Positions 27,018 to 34,224 of a stretch of 64,000 bases of DNA are shown piece after piece. Origin of the DNA: Eubacterium sp. Lineage in GTDB: Bacteria; Bacillota; Clostridia; Oscillospirales; Acutalibacteraceae. Position 1 is the stretch's first letter, and every line of letters begins with the position of its first letter. Position numbers and translations under genes: made by a program. The DNA is taken from NCBI GenBank assembly GCA_017445905.1, contig JAFSRX010000007.1, positions 51,551 through 115,550 on the forward strand, in the 5' to 3' direction. The notes under the pieces were generated by a model that worked only from the letters and a program-made list of their open reading frames with translations, was not told where the DNA came from and ran no database searches.

Positions 27018-28268
27018 GTGAATATTTCAGAAAGCTTAAAAATTGCCATCAAGTGTATAAAGGCAAACTGGATGCGCTCCCTGCTTACAATGCTTGGTAT
27101 TATAATCGGTATCACTTCGGTTATAATGATTGTTGGTGCAGGAACAGGCGTTAGGGATTATATTGTCGGTCTTATCCAGGATATGGGCTCAAATGCCGTT
27201 CTTGTCAGCGTTGACGAAACTCAGGCTACCGAGAATGACTTTATAACACTTGAAGATGTTGCAAATATAAAAAACAAGGTTAACGGCGTTGAACGCTGCT
27301 CGCCAATGCTGATGGGCTTCGGAAGAGCAATAGTGAATAAAACTGCAACCGAGGCAACCGTTATGATGGTTGGAGTTAACAGCGACGTTCAGTTCGCTTT
27401 AACAAACACCTGCGACCACGGACGTTTCTTCACCGATGAAGAATATGATGCGAATGCGCCCGTTGCAGTTATGGGAATTGAATCGGCAAAAACTGTTTTC
27501 GGATATGAGGATGCAACGAACGAAACGATAACAGTATCCTCAAGCGGAAAATCAATGAATATAAAAGTCTGCGGAGTTGCTAATGTTGATTCAATGGCAA
27601 GTACACTCGGCGGCGGTGGCGGAATGAGTGAGATGTTTAAATCTCAGTCAGATAAGCCGATGATTGCTTTGTTTATGCCCTGTACAACGCTAACTCAAAT
27701 AACAGGAAGCGGAGCAAATCTTTCTAATGTTTTCGTTATTGCAAAAGAGGGAATGGATTACGATGCAGTCGGAAATGCAACCGTAAACTATCTTAAAGCA
27801 GCCCACGGCAATTACGAAAAGGGAATGTACACTTCTCAAAATATGGCAACATATATTGAGATTGTTGATATTGTTATGCAGGTCTTAACAATATTCATCG
27901 CAGGCGTCGGCGCAATTTCACTTATTGTTGGCGGTATCGGCGTTATGAATATTATGCTTGTTTCGGTAACCGAAAGAACGAGGGAAATCGGTATCAGAAA
28001 ATCACTCGGCGCAAAAACCGGAGTTATAACAATGCAGTTCTTAACCGAATCGATTATTCTCTGTTTAATCGGAGGACTTATCGGAGTAATACTTGGCGTT
28101 GCGGGTGCTTTTGGAGCTTGCGCTATAATTGATATAACGCCTAAGATAAGCATTTGGCTTATTCTTCTTGCGCTGATGTTCTCAAGCGGAACAGGACTCT
28201 TCTTCGGAATTTATCCCGCAAGAAAAGCAGCAAAATTAAGTCCTATTGAAGCATTAAGATCAGAATAA
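27018..28268 (+). CDS. MacB/FtsX-family ABC transporter permease
   Basis: The 416 residues start at GTG with AGAGG upstream. One N-terminal membrane helix (about 18-40, MLGIIIGITSVIMIVGAG) is followed by a large extracellular MacB-type periplasmic domain (about 45-270) and three C-terminal helices (about 285-405) with the TERTREIGIRKSLGAK coupling motif and the IYPARKAAKLSPIEALR ending. It is predicted to work with the adaptor encoded before it and an ABC ATPase for export or mechanotransmission. The expected ATPase gene is missing from the operon. Confidence 0.9.
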   Translation: MNISESLKIAIKCIKANWMRSLLTMLGIIIGITSVIMIVGAGTGVRDYIVGLIQDMGSNAVLVSVDETQATENDFITLEDVANIKNKVNGVERCSPMLMGFGRAIVNKTATEATVMMVGVNSDVQFALTNTCDHGRFFTDEEYDANAPVAVMGIESAKTVFGYEDATNETITVSSSGKSMNIKVCGVANVDSMASTLGGGGGMSEMFKSQSDKPMIALFMPCTTLTQITGSGANLSNVFVIAKEGMDYDAVGNATVNYLKAAHGNYEKGMYTSQNMATYIEIVDIVMQVLTIFIAGVGAISLIVGGIGVMNIMLVSVTERTREIGIRKSLGAKTGVITMQFLTESIILCLIGGLIGVILGVAGAFGACAIIDITPKISIWLILLALMFSSGTGLFFGIYPARKAAKLSPIEALRSE

Positions 28269-28275
28269 AAATATT

Positions 28276-28304
28276 AAGAGCCACAGGATTTTCCTGTGGC
28301 TCTT
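28276..28304. terminator. Hairpin terminator after the permease
   Basis: A 13-bp perfect stem (AAGAGCCACAGGA, 28276-28288, with 28292-28304) and a 3-nt loop. No T-run follows on the plus strand, while AATATTTTTATT follows on the minus strand, so the direction of action is uncertain. Confidence 0.55.
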
Positions 28305-28305
28305 A

Positions 28306-28388
28306 GTGATATGACTGCCGTCGTGATATATTGCTTTGCAATGTGATATGCTTTCAGCGTGATATGCACTCGTAAACGAGTGCGTTTT
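28306..28388. repeat. Four short GTGATAT repeats with intervening mini-hairpins
   Basis: GTGATAT occurs at 28306, 28323, 28343 and 28359, spaced 16-20 bp. The spacers contain small inverted repeats such as TTGC-TTT-GCAA and CACTCG-TAAA-CGAGTG. There is no open frame. It may be a small repeat element; it is not a CRISPR, since the repeats are far too short. Confidence 0.5.
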
Positions 28389-28466
28389 AGTTTACTCGCT
28401 TTGCACAAACAATGGTATTAATTATGAATGCTGCTTCACAGAAAGAAAATGAGTCAAGATTTCACC

Positions 28467-28682
28467 TTAACTCCTTTTCATATTATCGCTTAACTCAAGA
28501 ATATAATCAACTGAAACATTATAATAATCAGCAAGTTTGATTAACAAATGCAAAGGTATTTCTCTTTTGCCAAGCTCATAATTGCTGTACACTCTTTGGT
28601 CAATATTAAGCTCAGCAGCTATTTCCTTCTGCCTTAAATCGTGGTCTTCTCTTAAATCTCGTATTCGCCTGTAATAATACAT
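28467..28682 (-). CDS. XRE-family HTH transcriptional regulator
   Basis: The 71 residues are almost entirely one helix-turn-helix domain: LRQKEIAAELNIDQRVYSNYELGKREIPLHLLIKLADYYNVSVDYIL. The start at 28682 has AGGTGA eight bases upstream. It is divergent from the secreted protein at 28778; the 95-bp intergenic region carries two copies of an ACTATCA...TGATAGT palindrome, one inside the neighbour's promoter. It is therefore probably a repressor of itself and of that gene (inference). Confidence 0.88.
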   Translation of the reverse strand: MYYYRRIRDLREDHDLRQKEIAAELNIDQRVYSNYELGKREIPLHLLIKLADYYNVSVDYILELSDNMKRS

Positions 28683-28712
28683 TATTAAATCACCTGAAAG
28701 TCATTCTACAAT

Positions 28713-28728
28713 ACTATCAATTAATAGT
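28713..28728. promoter_or_regulatory. Operator copy 1 (near-palindrome)
   Basis: ACTATCAATTAATAGT differs from a perfect inverted repeat by one pair. It lies just downstream of the XRE-gene start region on the minus strand and matches copy 2 at 28738. Confidence 0.6.
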
Positions 28729-28729
28729 A

Positions 28730-28758
28730 TTGACATTACTATCAAATGATAGTAAAAT
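28730..28758 (+). promoter_or_regulatory. Promoter of the large LRR protein with embedded operator
   Basis: TTGACA (28730-28735), 17 nt, TAAAAT (28753-28758). The perfect palindrome ACTATCA-AA-TGATAGT (28738-28753) fills the spacer, so a bound XRE dimer would exclude RNA polymerase. Confidence 0.75.
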
Positions 28759-28777
28759 AATGATGAGGTGATTATTT

Positions 28778-31069
28778 ATGAAAAAAACTTTATCAATCTT
28801 ATTATCATTATTAATGATAATATCAACGATTTCGGTATTGCCGTTCACCGCAAACGCTCTTGACGAAAGCGGCAAGTGCGGTGAAAATGTTACGTACACA
28901 TTTGATTCTTCAACAGGAAAACTGACGATAAGCGGAAGCGGAGACATGAATGATTATTGGTGGGACGAGGAAGAAGCCTCACCTTTTAATGGTAATAACA
29001 GTATCAACGATGTTGTCATTGAAAGTGGTGTAACAAGTATTGGCATATATATGTTTTATGAATGCAAAGAAATTAAAAACATTACAATACCAAATACTGT
29101 TACAAAAATCTGTCAAAGCGCTTTTGAAAGTTGTGATAAAATTGAAAGTGTTGTTATTCCCGATAGTGTAAAAAGCATTGATAAATATGCATTTGGATAT
29201 TGCTCGAACATTAAATATTTATCTCTTGGAGATGGTTTGAATACAATAGGCGAGGACGCATTTATAAGATGTAACAAATTAGCAAGTTTAACGATTCCAG
29301 CTAATGTAACTAAAATTGAAGATAATCCGTTTGAGGCATGCGAGGGTTTAGAGAGCATTCAGGTGGATAGCATGAATTCCGTGTTCAACAGTGCCAATAA
29401 TTGCAACGCAATTATTAACAAATACACAAATAAGCTTGTTACAGGTTGCAAAAATACAATAATTCCAAACAATGTTACAATCATAGGAAAAAATGCATTC
29501 TCATATTGTACTGATTTGATGAAAATTGAATTTCCCGATGGTCTAAAAAGTATTTATGAGTATGCATTTTATGGATGCAGTAACTTAAAGGATGTTAACT
29601 TTCCAGATGGACTTACAACAATACGTAACAACGCGTTTAGTTTTTGTGATGGAATTGAGAACATCTTTATTCCTGCAAGCGTTATATATTTTGGTGAAAT
29701 ATATGAAGAAAACGGAATCTATATTACTGTAACCAGTCCTTGTGGAAACAGTGTGTTCAACTACTGTCATAACATAAAAAGTATTGAGGTTGATAAAAAC
29801 AACACCGTTTTTGACAGCAGAGATGATTGTAATGCAATGATAAGGACAGCAAAAAATGAACTGATAATGGGTTGCATTAATACTGTTATTCCAGACACTA
29901 TAGTTACTATTCAGGATTATGCATTTAATTGCTGCCGTATGAATAATATAGTTATTCCGGTAAGTGTAAAAACTATTAACCTTTCTGCATTTCAAAACTG
30001 TAATTGGTTGACTGATGTTTACTATATGGGATCTAAAGATCAGTGGAACAGTATTTATATTAAATCAGGAAATTATTATGTAACGGATGCTAATATTCAT
30101 TATAATTATATTCCGTCCTGCGATGTTCACACTCCTGGTGAAGTAACTATTGAAAACTTAGATAAAGCAACCTGCTTCAATGAAGGCTCATATGATGAAG
30201 TTGTTTACTGTTTAGTATGCGGTAAAGAGCTTTCAAGAGAAACAGAAACTGTTGATGCGCTTGGTCATGATTTCAGTGAATGGCAAATTACCGAAAGTGA
30301 AATTCCTGCAACCTGTAAGGAAAAAGGAAAAACAGCTGTTGAAACAAGAATTTGCAGCAGAGATGCTTCTCATATTGAAACAAGGGGTGGCGAAGAAATC
30401 GCTATGCTCGAACACACCCCTGCAGAGGCAGTTAAAGAAAATATTGTAGCTGCAACATATGATAAAGCAGGTTCGTATGACAGCGTTGTATATTGCTCAG
30501 TATGCGGTGAAGAACTTAGCAGAACAAAGGTAACTGTTGCAAAGCTCAAAAAAACTTCACTTGCAAAAGCAACTGTTTCGGGTATTGCAGATAAGACCTA
30601 CACAGGCAAAGCTTTGACCCAGAGCATAACCGTTAAACTGAACGGTAAAACACTCAAAAACGGAACCGATTACAAAGTTACATACAAAGATAACAAGAAT
30701 GTCGGCAAAGCAACTGTTACAATAACGGGCATTAATGCTTATTCGGGCACAATCACAAAGAGTTTCAAGATTAACCCGAAGGGAACAAGTATATCAAAGC
30801 TTACTGCTAAGTCCAAGGGCTTTACTGCTAAATGGGCTAAGCAGGCAACGCAGACAACGGGTTATGAAATCCAGTATGCAACGGATTCAAAATTCACAAA
30901 GAATAAGAAAACCATTACCGTTTCCAAAAACAGCACAACAAGCAAAACAGTAAGCAAGCTCAGTGCTAAGAAAAAATACTATGTTAAAATCAGAACATAT
31001 AAAACAGTTAACGGAACTAAGTATTATTCAGCCTGGAGCTCGGCTAAATCAGTTACAACAAAGAAATAA
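28778..31069 (+). CDS. Large secreted BspA-type LRR protein with C-terminal surface modules
   Basis: The 763 residues start at ATG with GAGGTG upstream. A signal peptide (1-27, ending TANA) is followed by 8-10 LRR_5 repeats (about 60-420; IPNTVTKICQSAF, IPDSVKSIDKYAF, FPDGLKSIYEYAF and others). Next are two Cys-containing repeats (about 450-590; VVYCLVCGKELSRETETV and VVYCSVCGEELSRTKVTV). After these comes a beta-sandwich repeat of the type YTGKALTQSITVKLNGKTL. The C-terminal fibronectin type III-like domain (about 670-763) is related to that of the small protein at 6590. It is a probable surface adhesin, controlled by the divergent XRE protein. Confidence 0.82.
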   Translation: MKKTLSILLSLLMIISTISVLPFTANALDESGKCGENVTYTFDSSTGKLTISGSGDMNDYWWDEEEASPFNGNNSINDVVIESGVTSIGIYMFYECKEIKNITIPNTVTKICQSAFESCDKIESVVIPDSVKSIDKYAFGYCSNIKYLSLGDGLNTIGEDAFIRCNKLASLTIPANVTKIEDNPFEACEGLESIQVDSMNSVFNSANNCNAIINKYTNKLVTGCKNTIIPNNVTIIGKNAFSYCTDLMKIEFPDGLKSIYEYAFYGCSNLKDVNFPDGLTTIRNNAFSFCDGIENIFIPASVIYFGEIYEENGIYITVTSPCGNSVFNYCHNIKSIEVDKNNTVFDSRDDCNAMIRTAKNELIMGCINTVIPDTIVTIQDYAFNCCRMNNIVIPVSVKTINLSAFQNCNWLTDVYYMGSKDQWNSIYIKSGNYYVTDANIHYNYIPSCDVHTPGEVTIENLDKATCFNEGSYDEVVYCLVCGKELSRETETVDALGHDFSEWQITESEIPATCKEKGKTAVETRICSRDASHIETRGGEEIAMLEHTPAEAVKENIVAATYDKAGSYDSVVYCSVCGEELSRTKVTVAKLKKTSLAKATVSGIADKTYTGKALTQSITVKLNGKTLKNGTDYKVTYKDNKNVGKATVTITGINAYSGTITKSFKINPKGTSISKLTAKSKGFTAKWAKQATQTTGYEIQYATDSKFTKNKKTITVSKNSTTSKTVSKLSAKKKYYVKIRTYKTVNGTKYYSAWSSAKSVTTKK

Positions 31070-31100
31070 TAATGGAACGTCGAGGGCGCCGTCCCCTACA

Positions 31101-31139
31101 AAAAAGAGCAAGAGAAAATAGTTTTCTCTTGCTCTTTTT
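31101..31139. terminator. Bidirectional terminator
   Basis: A perfect 18-bp stem (31101-31118 with 31122-31139) built on AAGAGCAAGAGAAAA with a 3-nt loop and a T-rich 3' arm on both strands. It separates the LRR gene from the convergent flavin reductase gene. Confidence 0.85.
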
Positions 31140-31200
31140 AAATTGCCGTGCGCAGCACCTGAAATTCGTAATTCGTAACGCGTAATTCGTAATTATTGAG
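31140..31200. repeat. Word-repeat debris before the flavin reductase gene end
   Basis: TGCGCAGCACC followed by tandem AATTCGTAATTCGTAACGCG words. The same TGCGCAGCACC occurs at about 7312, and similar CGCGCAACGCG words occur at 31768-31793. No gene is supported. Confidence 0.4.
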
Positions 31201-31207
31201 GAGAAAT

Positions 31208-31714
31208 TTATTTTTCTTCAATATATGTTGGTGCGGTTTTCGGTGATTTGCCTTTGATAACGTTATGATAATATGCGTATGTCATCGGGTTATCATCGTT
31301 ATTGAGAATATCGCAATCGGTTACTTCTCCGAGGAAAACGGTATGCGTTTCGCTTTCCATTGAATTAATAACCTTGCAGGTGACATATGCAACAGCATCA
31401 TCAATAATCGGCATAAAGTCTTTAAGCATCGGCTTTTCACTGAATTTATCAAAATCTCTTCCGCTTCTGAAACCGAAGGTGCCGATAGTTAAAGGCTTGC
31501 TGTTTTCACCGAGAATGTTAATTGCAAATCTGCCCGTGTTTTTAATACATTCGTTGGTGAAATTATCGTGGTTAATGCTCACTGCGATAGTTGCAGGGAT
31601 TGCTGTTACCTGCATTGCTGAGTTAGCTGTACAGCCCGTAGGCTTTCCTCCGTCTGCCCACGTGGTAACAACATAAACGCCATAGGATAATTTAGTTAAT
31701 GCCCATTCGTTCAT
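31208..31714 (-). CDS. Flavin reductase-like FMN-binding protein
   Basis: The 168 residues form the split-barrel flavin-binding domain of the flavin reductase/high-molecular-weight rubredoxin family: YGVYVVTTWADGGKPTGCTA, then FAINILGENSKPLTIGTFGF. The start at 31714 has GGAG upstream; the frame runs 23 codons further into repeat sequence, which I exclude. It lies just downstream of the flavodiiron protein on the same strand, and a role in passing electrons to it is plausible. There is no rubredoxin domain fused here; a separate rubredoxin gene is at 38587. Confidence 0.85.
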   Translation of the reverse strand: MNEWALTKLSYGVYVVTTWADGGKPTGCTANSAMQVTAIPATIAVSINHDNFTNECIKNTGRFAINILGENSKPLTIGTFGFRSGRDFDKFSEKPMLKDFMPIIDDAVAYVTCKVINSMESETHTVFLGEVTDCDILNNDDNPMTYAYYHNVIKGKSPKTAPTYIEEK

Positions 31715-31792
31715 AACTCTCACTCCATTTTTACTATTATTGTTTGAGGCAAAGCCGAGTAACTGATAACGCGCAACGCGCAACGCGAAACT

Positions 31793-32956
31793 TTAAACAT
31801 TCTTTATTATCTCATCAGCAAGCTCTTCAAGCTCTTTAATGTTCTGCTCGGTTACTCTTGTTTTGATTGAAACAGTTTTATCAAGAATATTGATGCCCGT
31901 CATCTTTTCAAATTCAGCTTTCATCGTTCTGAGTGCGCTGGGAGCCCATGAGGTGTTTTCAACAAGCGCTACAGTTCTGTTCTGGAAGGTTTTAACCTGA
32001 AGGTGATGAAGATAGTCTGCCATCGGTGCAAAAACGCCTGCATCGTAGCTTGAAGCCATACAGAGAAGAACGCTGTGGCGGAAGCCGTCTTCAACACATT
32101 CTGCAATATCCTCTCTGCAAAGGTCTGCCATTGCAACTCTCGGACAACCCTTTGCTTCAAGTATTTCTTTCATTTTCTCTGCTGCTTCAAGAGTGTTTCC
32201 GTGAATTGAAGCGCAAGCAATGAATACGCCTTTGTTTTCAGGCTCGTATTTTGACCAGGTGTCATAGAGTTTAATAACTTCGGGAATTGTTTCAGTTAAA
32301 ACAGGACCGTGAAGCGGACAGATTGTCTGAATATCAAGCTTTGAAGCTTTTGCGAGAAGCGCCTGAACCTGCTTTCCGTATTTGCCGACAATATTGAAAT
32401 AATATCTTCTTGCCTCACAGCTCCAGCCTTCATCAGCGTCAACTGTTCCGAACTTACCGAATGCGTCTGCCGAGAAGAGAACCTTGTCCTTACTTTCATA
32501 TGAAACCATAACCTCGGGCCAGTGTACCATCGGAGCCATGTAGAAGGTTAATTTATGCTCGCCAAGAGAGAGCTCTTCGCCCTCCTTAACTGCAACAACT
32601 CTTTCGGGGTCAATGGTGCAGAACTGAGGGAACATTCTGAGTGCGCCTGTTGATAAAACAATTTTAACATTTTCATATTTTTCGGCGAGCGCCTCAATTC
32701 CTGCTGAGTGGTCGGGCTCAAGATGGTGAACAATGAGATAGTCAGGAACTTTGTCGCCGAGAACTTCATCAATATTATTCATCCATCTGTCTATAGCGAT
32801 TTTATCAACTGAATCCATAATTGCTATTTTCTCATCAAAAATAACATATGAGTTATATGCCATTCCGTTTTCAAGAATATACTGTGATTCGAAAAGGTCA
32901 ATATCGTAATCGTTAACTCCTATATACTTAATGCTGTCTAAAATTTTAATATCCAT
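31793..32956 (-). CDS. Flavodiiron protein (oxygen/NO reductase, FprA-type)
   Basis: The 387 residues combine a metallo-beta-lactamase-like diiron domain (about 1-245) and a flavodoxin domain (about 250-387, GVFIACASIHGNTLEAA). Diiron ligands are visible in HHLEPDHS (His78, Glu80, Asp82, His83), MVHWPEVM, FSADAFGKF and CPLHGPVL. The family reduces O2 to water in strict anaerobes. AAGGAG precedes the start. It shares an upstream region with divergent nahK and has its own promoter at 32984-33012. The flavin reductase gene lies about 80 bp downstream. Confidence 0.95.
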   Translation of the reverse strand: MDIKILDSIKYIGVNDYDIDLFESQYILENGMAYNSYVIFDEKIAIMDSVDKIAIDRWMNNIDEVLGDKVPDYLIVHHLEPDHSAGIEALAEKYENVKIVLSTGALRMFPQFCTIDPERVVAVKEGEELSLGEHKLTFYMAPMVHWPEVMVSYESKDKVLFSADAFGKFGTVDADEGWSCEARRYYFNIVGKYGKQVQALLAKASKLDIQTICPLHGPVLTETIPEVIKLYDTWSKYEPENKGVFIACASIHGNTLEAAEKMKEILEAKGCPRVAMADLCREDIAECVEDGFRHSVLLCMASSYDAGVFAPMADYLHHLQVKTFQNRTVALVENTSWAPSALRTMKAEFEKMTGINILDKTVSIKTRVTEQNIKELEELADEIIKNV

Positions 32957-32983
32957 TGTTTTCTCCTTAATTTGTTTTTCTAT

Positions 32984-33012
32984 ATTCTACACTAAATTAT
33001 CTTCGTTTTCAA
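32984..33012 (-). promoter_or_regulatory. Promoter of the flavodiiron operon
   Basis: On the minus strand: TTGAAA (33012-33007), 17 nt, TAGAAT (32989-32984). Confidence 0.55.
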
Positions 33013-33021
33013 CTTATATAT

Positions 33022-33050
33022 TTGATTATTTATATAAAATATGCTATTAT
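33022..33050 (+). promoter_or_regulatory. Promoter of the nahK-lacZ operon
   Basis: TTGATT (33022-33027), 17 nt, TATTAT (33045-33050), about 30 bp before the nahK start. Confidence 0.5.
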
Positions 33051-33080
33051 GGTACTAATAAGATTTGAAAGAGAAGAATT

Positions 33081-34175
33081 ATGGAAGAATTAAGAGAAGC
33101 GCTGAGCAATTTCGCCTTCGGAGGTGAATTCGTATCCGTTAAGGAATTCGGCTCGGGTCACATTAATAAAACCTATATCGCAAAATATAAAATCGGCAGT
33201 GAAGAGCAGAAATATGTTGTTCAGAAGGTTAACAACGGCGTTTTTAAAAATGTTGATGAGCTTATGGATAATGTTTTTGCCGTAACCTCTTATCTCAGAA
33301 GTATAATCAGGGAAAACGGCGGGGATGAAAACAGAGAAACTCTTCATTTTATCAAGACCGTTGATGGCGAAAAGTTTTATCGTTGTGCAGACGGCTCGTT
33401 TTATCGGGCATATGTTTTTGTTAAAGACAGCGTCAGCTTTGATTTTGCTGAAAATTCCGAAATGTTTAAATCAAGCGGAATTGCTTTCGGGCGTTTTCAG
33501 AAAATGCTTGAAAATTTTGATGCGGACAGTCTTTATGAAACTATTGAGAATTTTCATAATACATACTGGAGATATGAAAACGAATTTGTTCCTGCTCTTG
33601 AAATGGATGTTAAAGACAGAGCAAAAAACTGCAAAGATGTTATTGATTTTATAAAATCGAGAAAAGATAAAATGAGCATCCTCGTTGATTTGATTGAACA
33701 GGGAAAACTTCCGCTGAGGGTTACTCATAACGATACAAAGCTAAATAACGTTATGTTTGATGAAAAAACGCTCCAGTGCGTTTGCGTTATCGACCTTGAT
33801 ACCGTTATGCCGGGACTTGCGCTCTATGATTTCGGTGATGCAATCCGTTTCGGCGCAAATACTGCCCTTGATGATGAAAAGGATTTATCAAAGGTTTCAA
33901 TTAATCTCGACTATTTCAAAGCGTTTGCCGAGGGATTTCTGAGTGAATGCGGCGATACGCTTAATCAGTGTGAAAAAGATTATCTCGCTTTTTCCGCATG
34001 GCTTCTGACGGTTGAGCTTGTTATGAGGTTTTTAACAGACTATCTCAACGGTGATGTTTATTTCAAAACAAATTATTCCGACCATAATCTCGTTCGCGCA
34101 AGAAACCAGATGAAACTGGCGCTGAGTATGGAAGAGCATATGGAGGAAATGGAAGAAATAATTAAATCAATTTAA
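33081..34175 (+). CDS. nahK: N-acetylhexosamine 1-kinase (NahK/LnpB-like)
   Basis: An aminoglycoside-phosphotransferase-fold kinase of 364 residues, closely resembling bifidobacterial NahK throughout: GSGHINKTYIA nucleotide loop, PLRVTHNDTKLNNVMFD catalytic loop (Asp218), VIDLDTVMPGLALYDFGD metal-binding loop and FGANTALDDEKDLSKV. Known NahK enzymes phosphorylate GlcNAc or GalNAc at C1. Here it begins an operon with a GH2 beta-galactosidase and a transporter, fitting breakdown of Gal-beta-linked N-acetylhexosamine disaccharides. The lacto-N-biose phosphorylase usually paired with NahK is absent. Confidence 0.85.
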   Translation: MEELREALSNFAFGGEFVSVKEFGSGHINKTYIAKYKIGSEEQKYVVQKVNNGVFKNVDELMDNVFAVTSYLRSIIRENGGDENRETLHFIKTVDGEKFYRCADGSFYRAYVFVKDSVSFDFAENSEMFKSSGIAFGRFQKMLENFDADSLYETIENFHNTYWRYENEFVPALEMDVKDRAKNCKDVIDFIKSRKDKMSILVDLIEQGKLPLRVTHNDTKLNNVMFDEKTLQCVCVIDLDTVMPGLALYDFGDAIRFGANTALDDEKDLSKVSINLDYFKAFAEGFLSECGDTLNQCEKDYLAFSAWLLTVELVMRFLTDYLNGDVYFKTNYSDHNLVRARNQMKLALSMEEHMEEMEEIIKSI

Positions 34176-34180
34176 CACTT

Positions 34181-34202
34181 GCCCAACTCATTGCAGTTGG
34201 GC
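34181..34202 (+). other. Hairpin between nahK and lacZ
   Basis: GCCCAACT (34181-34188) and AGTTGGGC (34195-34202) pair around a 6-nt loop, extendable by CACT/AGTG with a mismatch. There is no T-run; it may be an mRNA-processing or stability element within the operon. Confidence 0.45.
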
Positions 34203-34224
34203 AGTGTGATTTAAAGGTGATAGT

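Noticed and set aside
28306-28388. Possible CRISPR-like array
   Set aside because: Repeats are only 7-8 bp, spacers differ in length and contain hairpins, and no cas gene is near.
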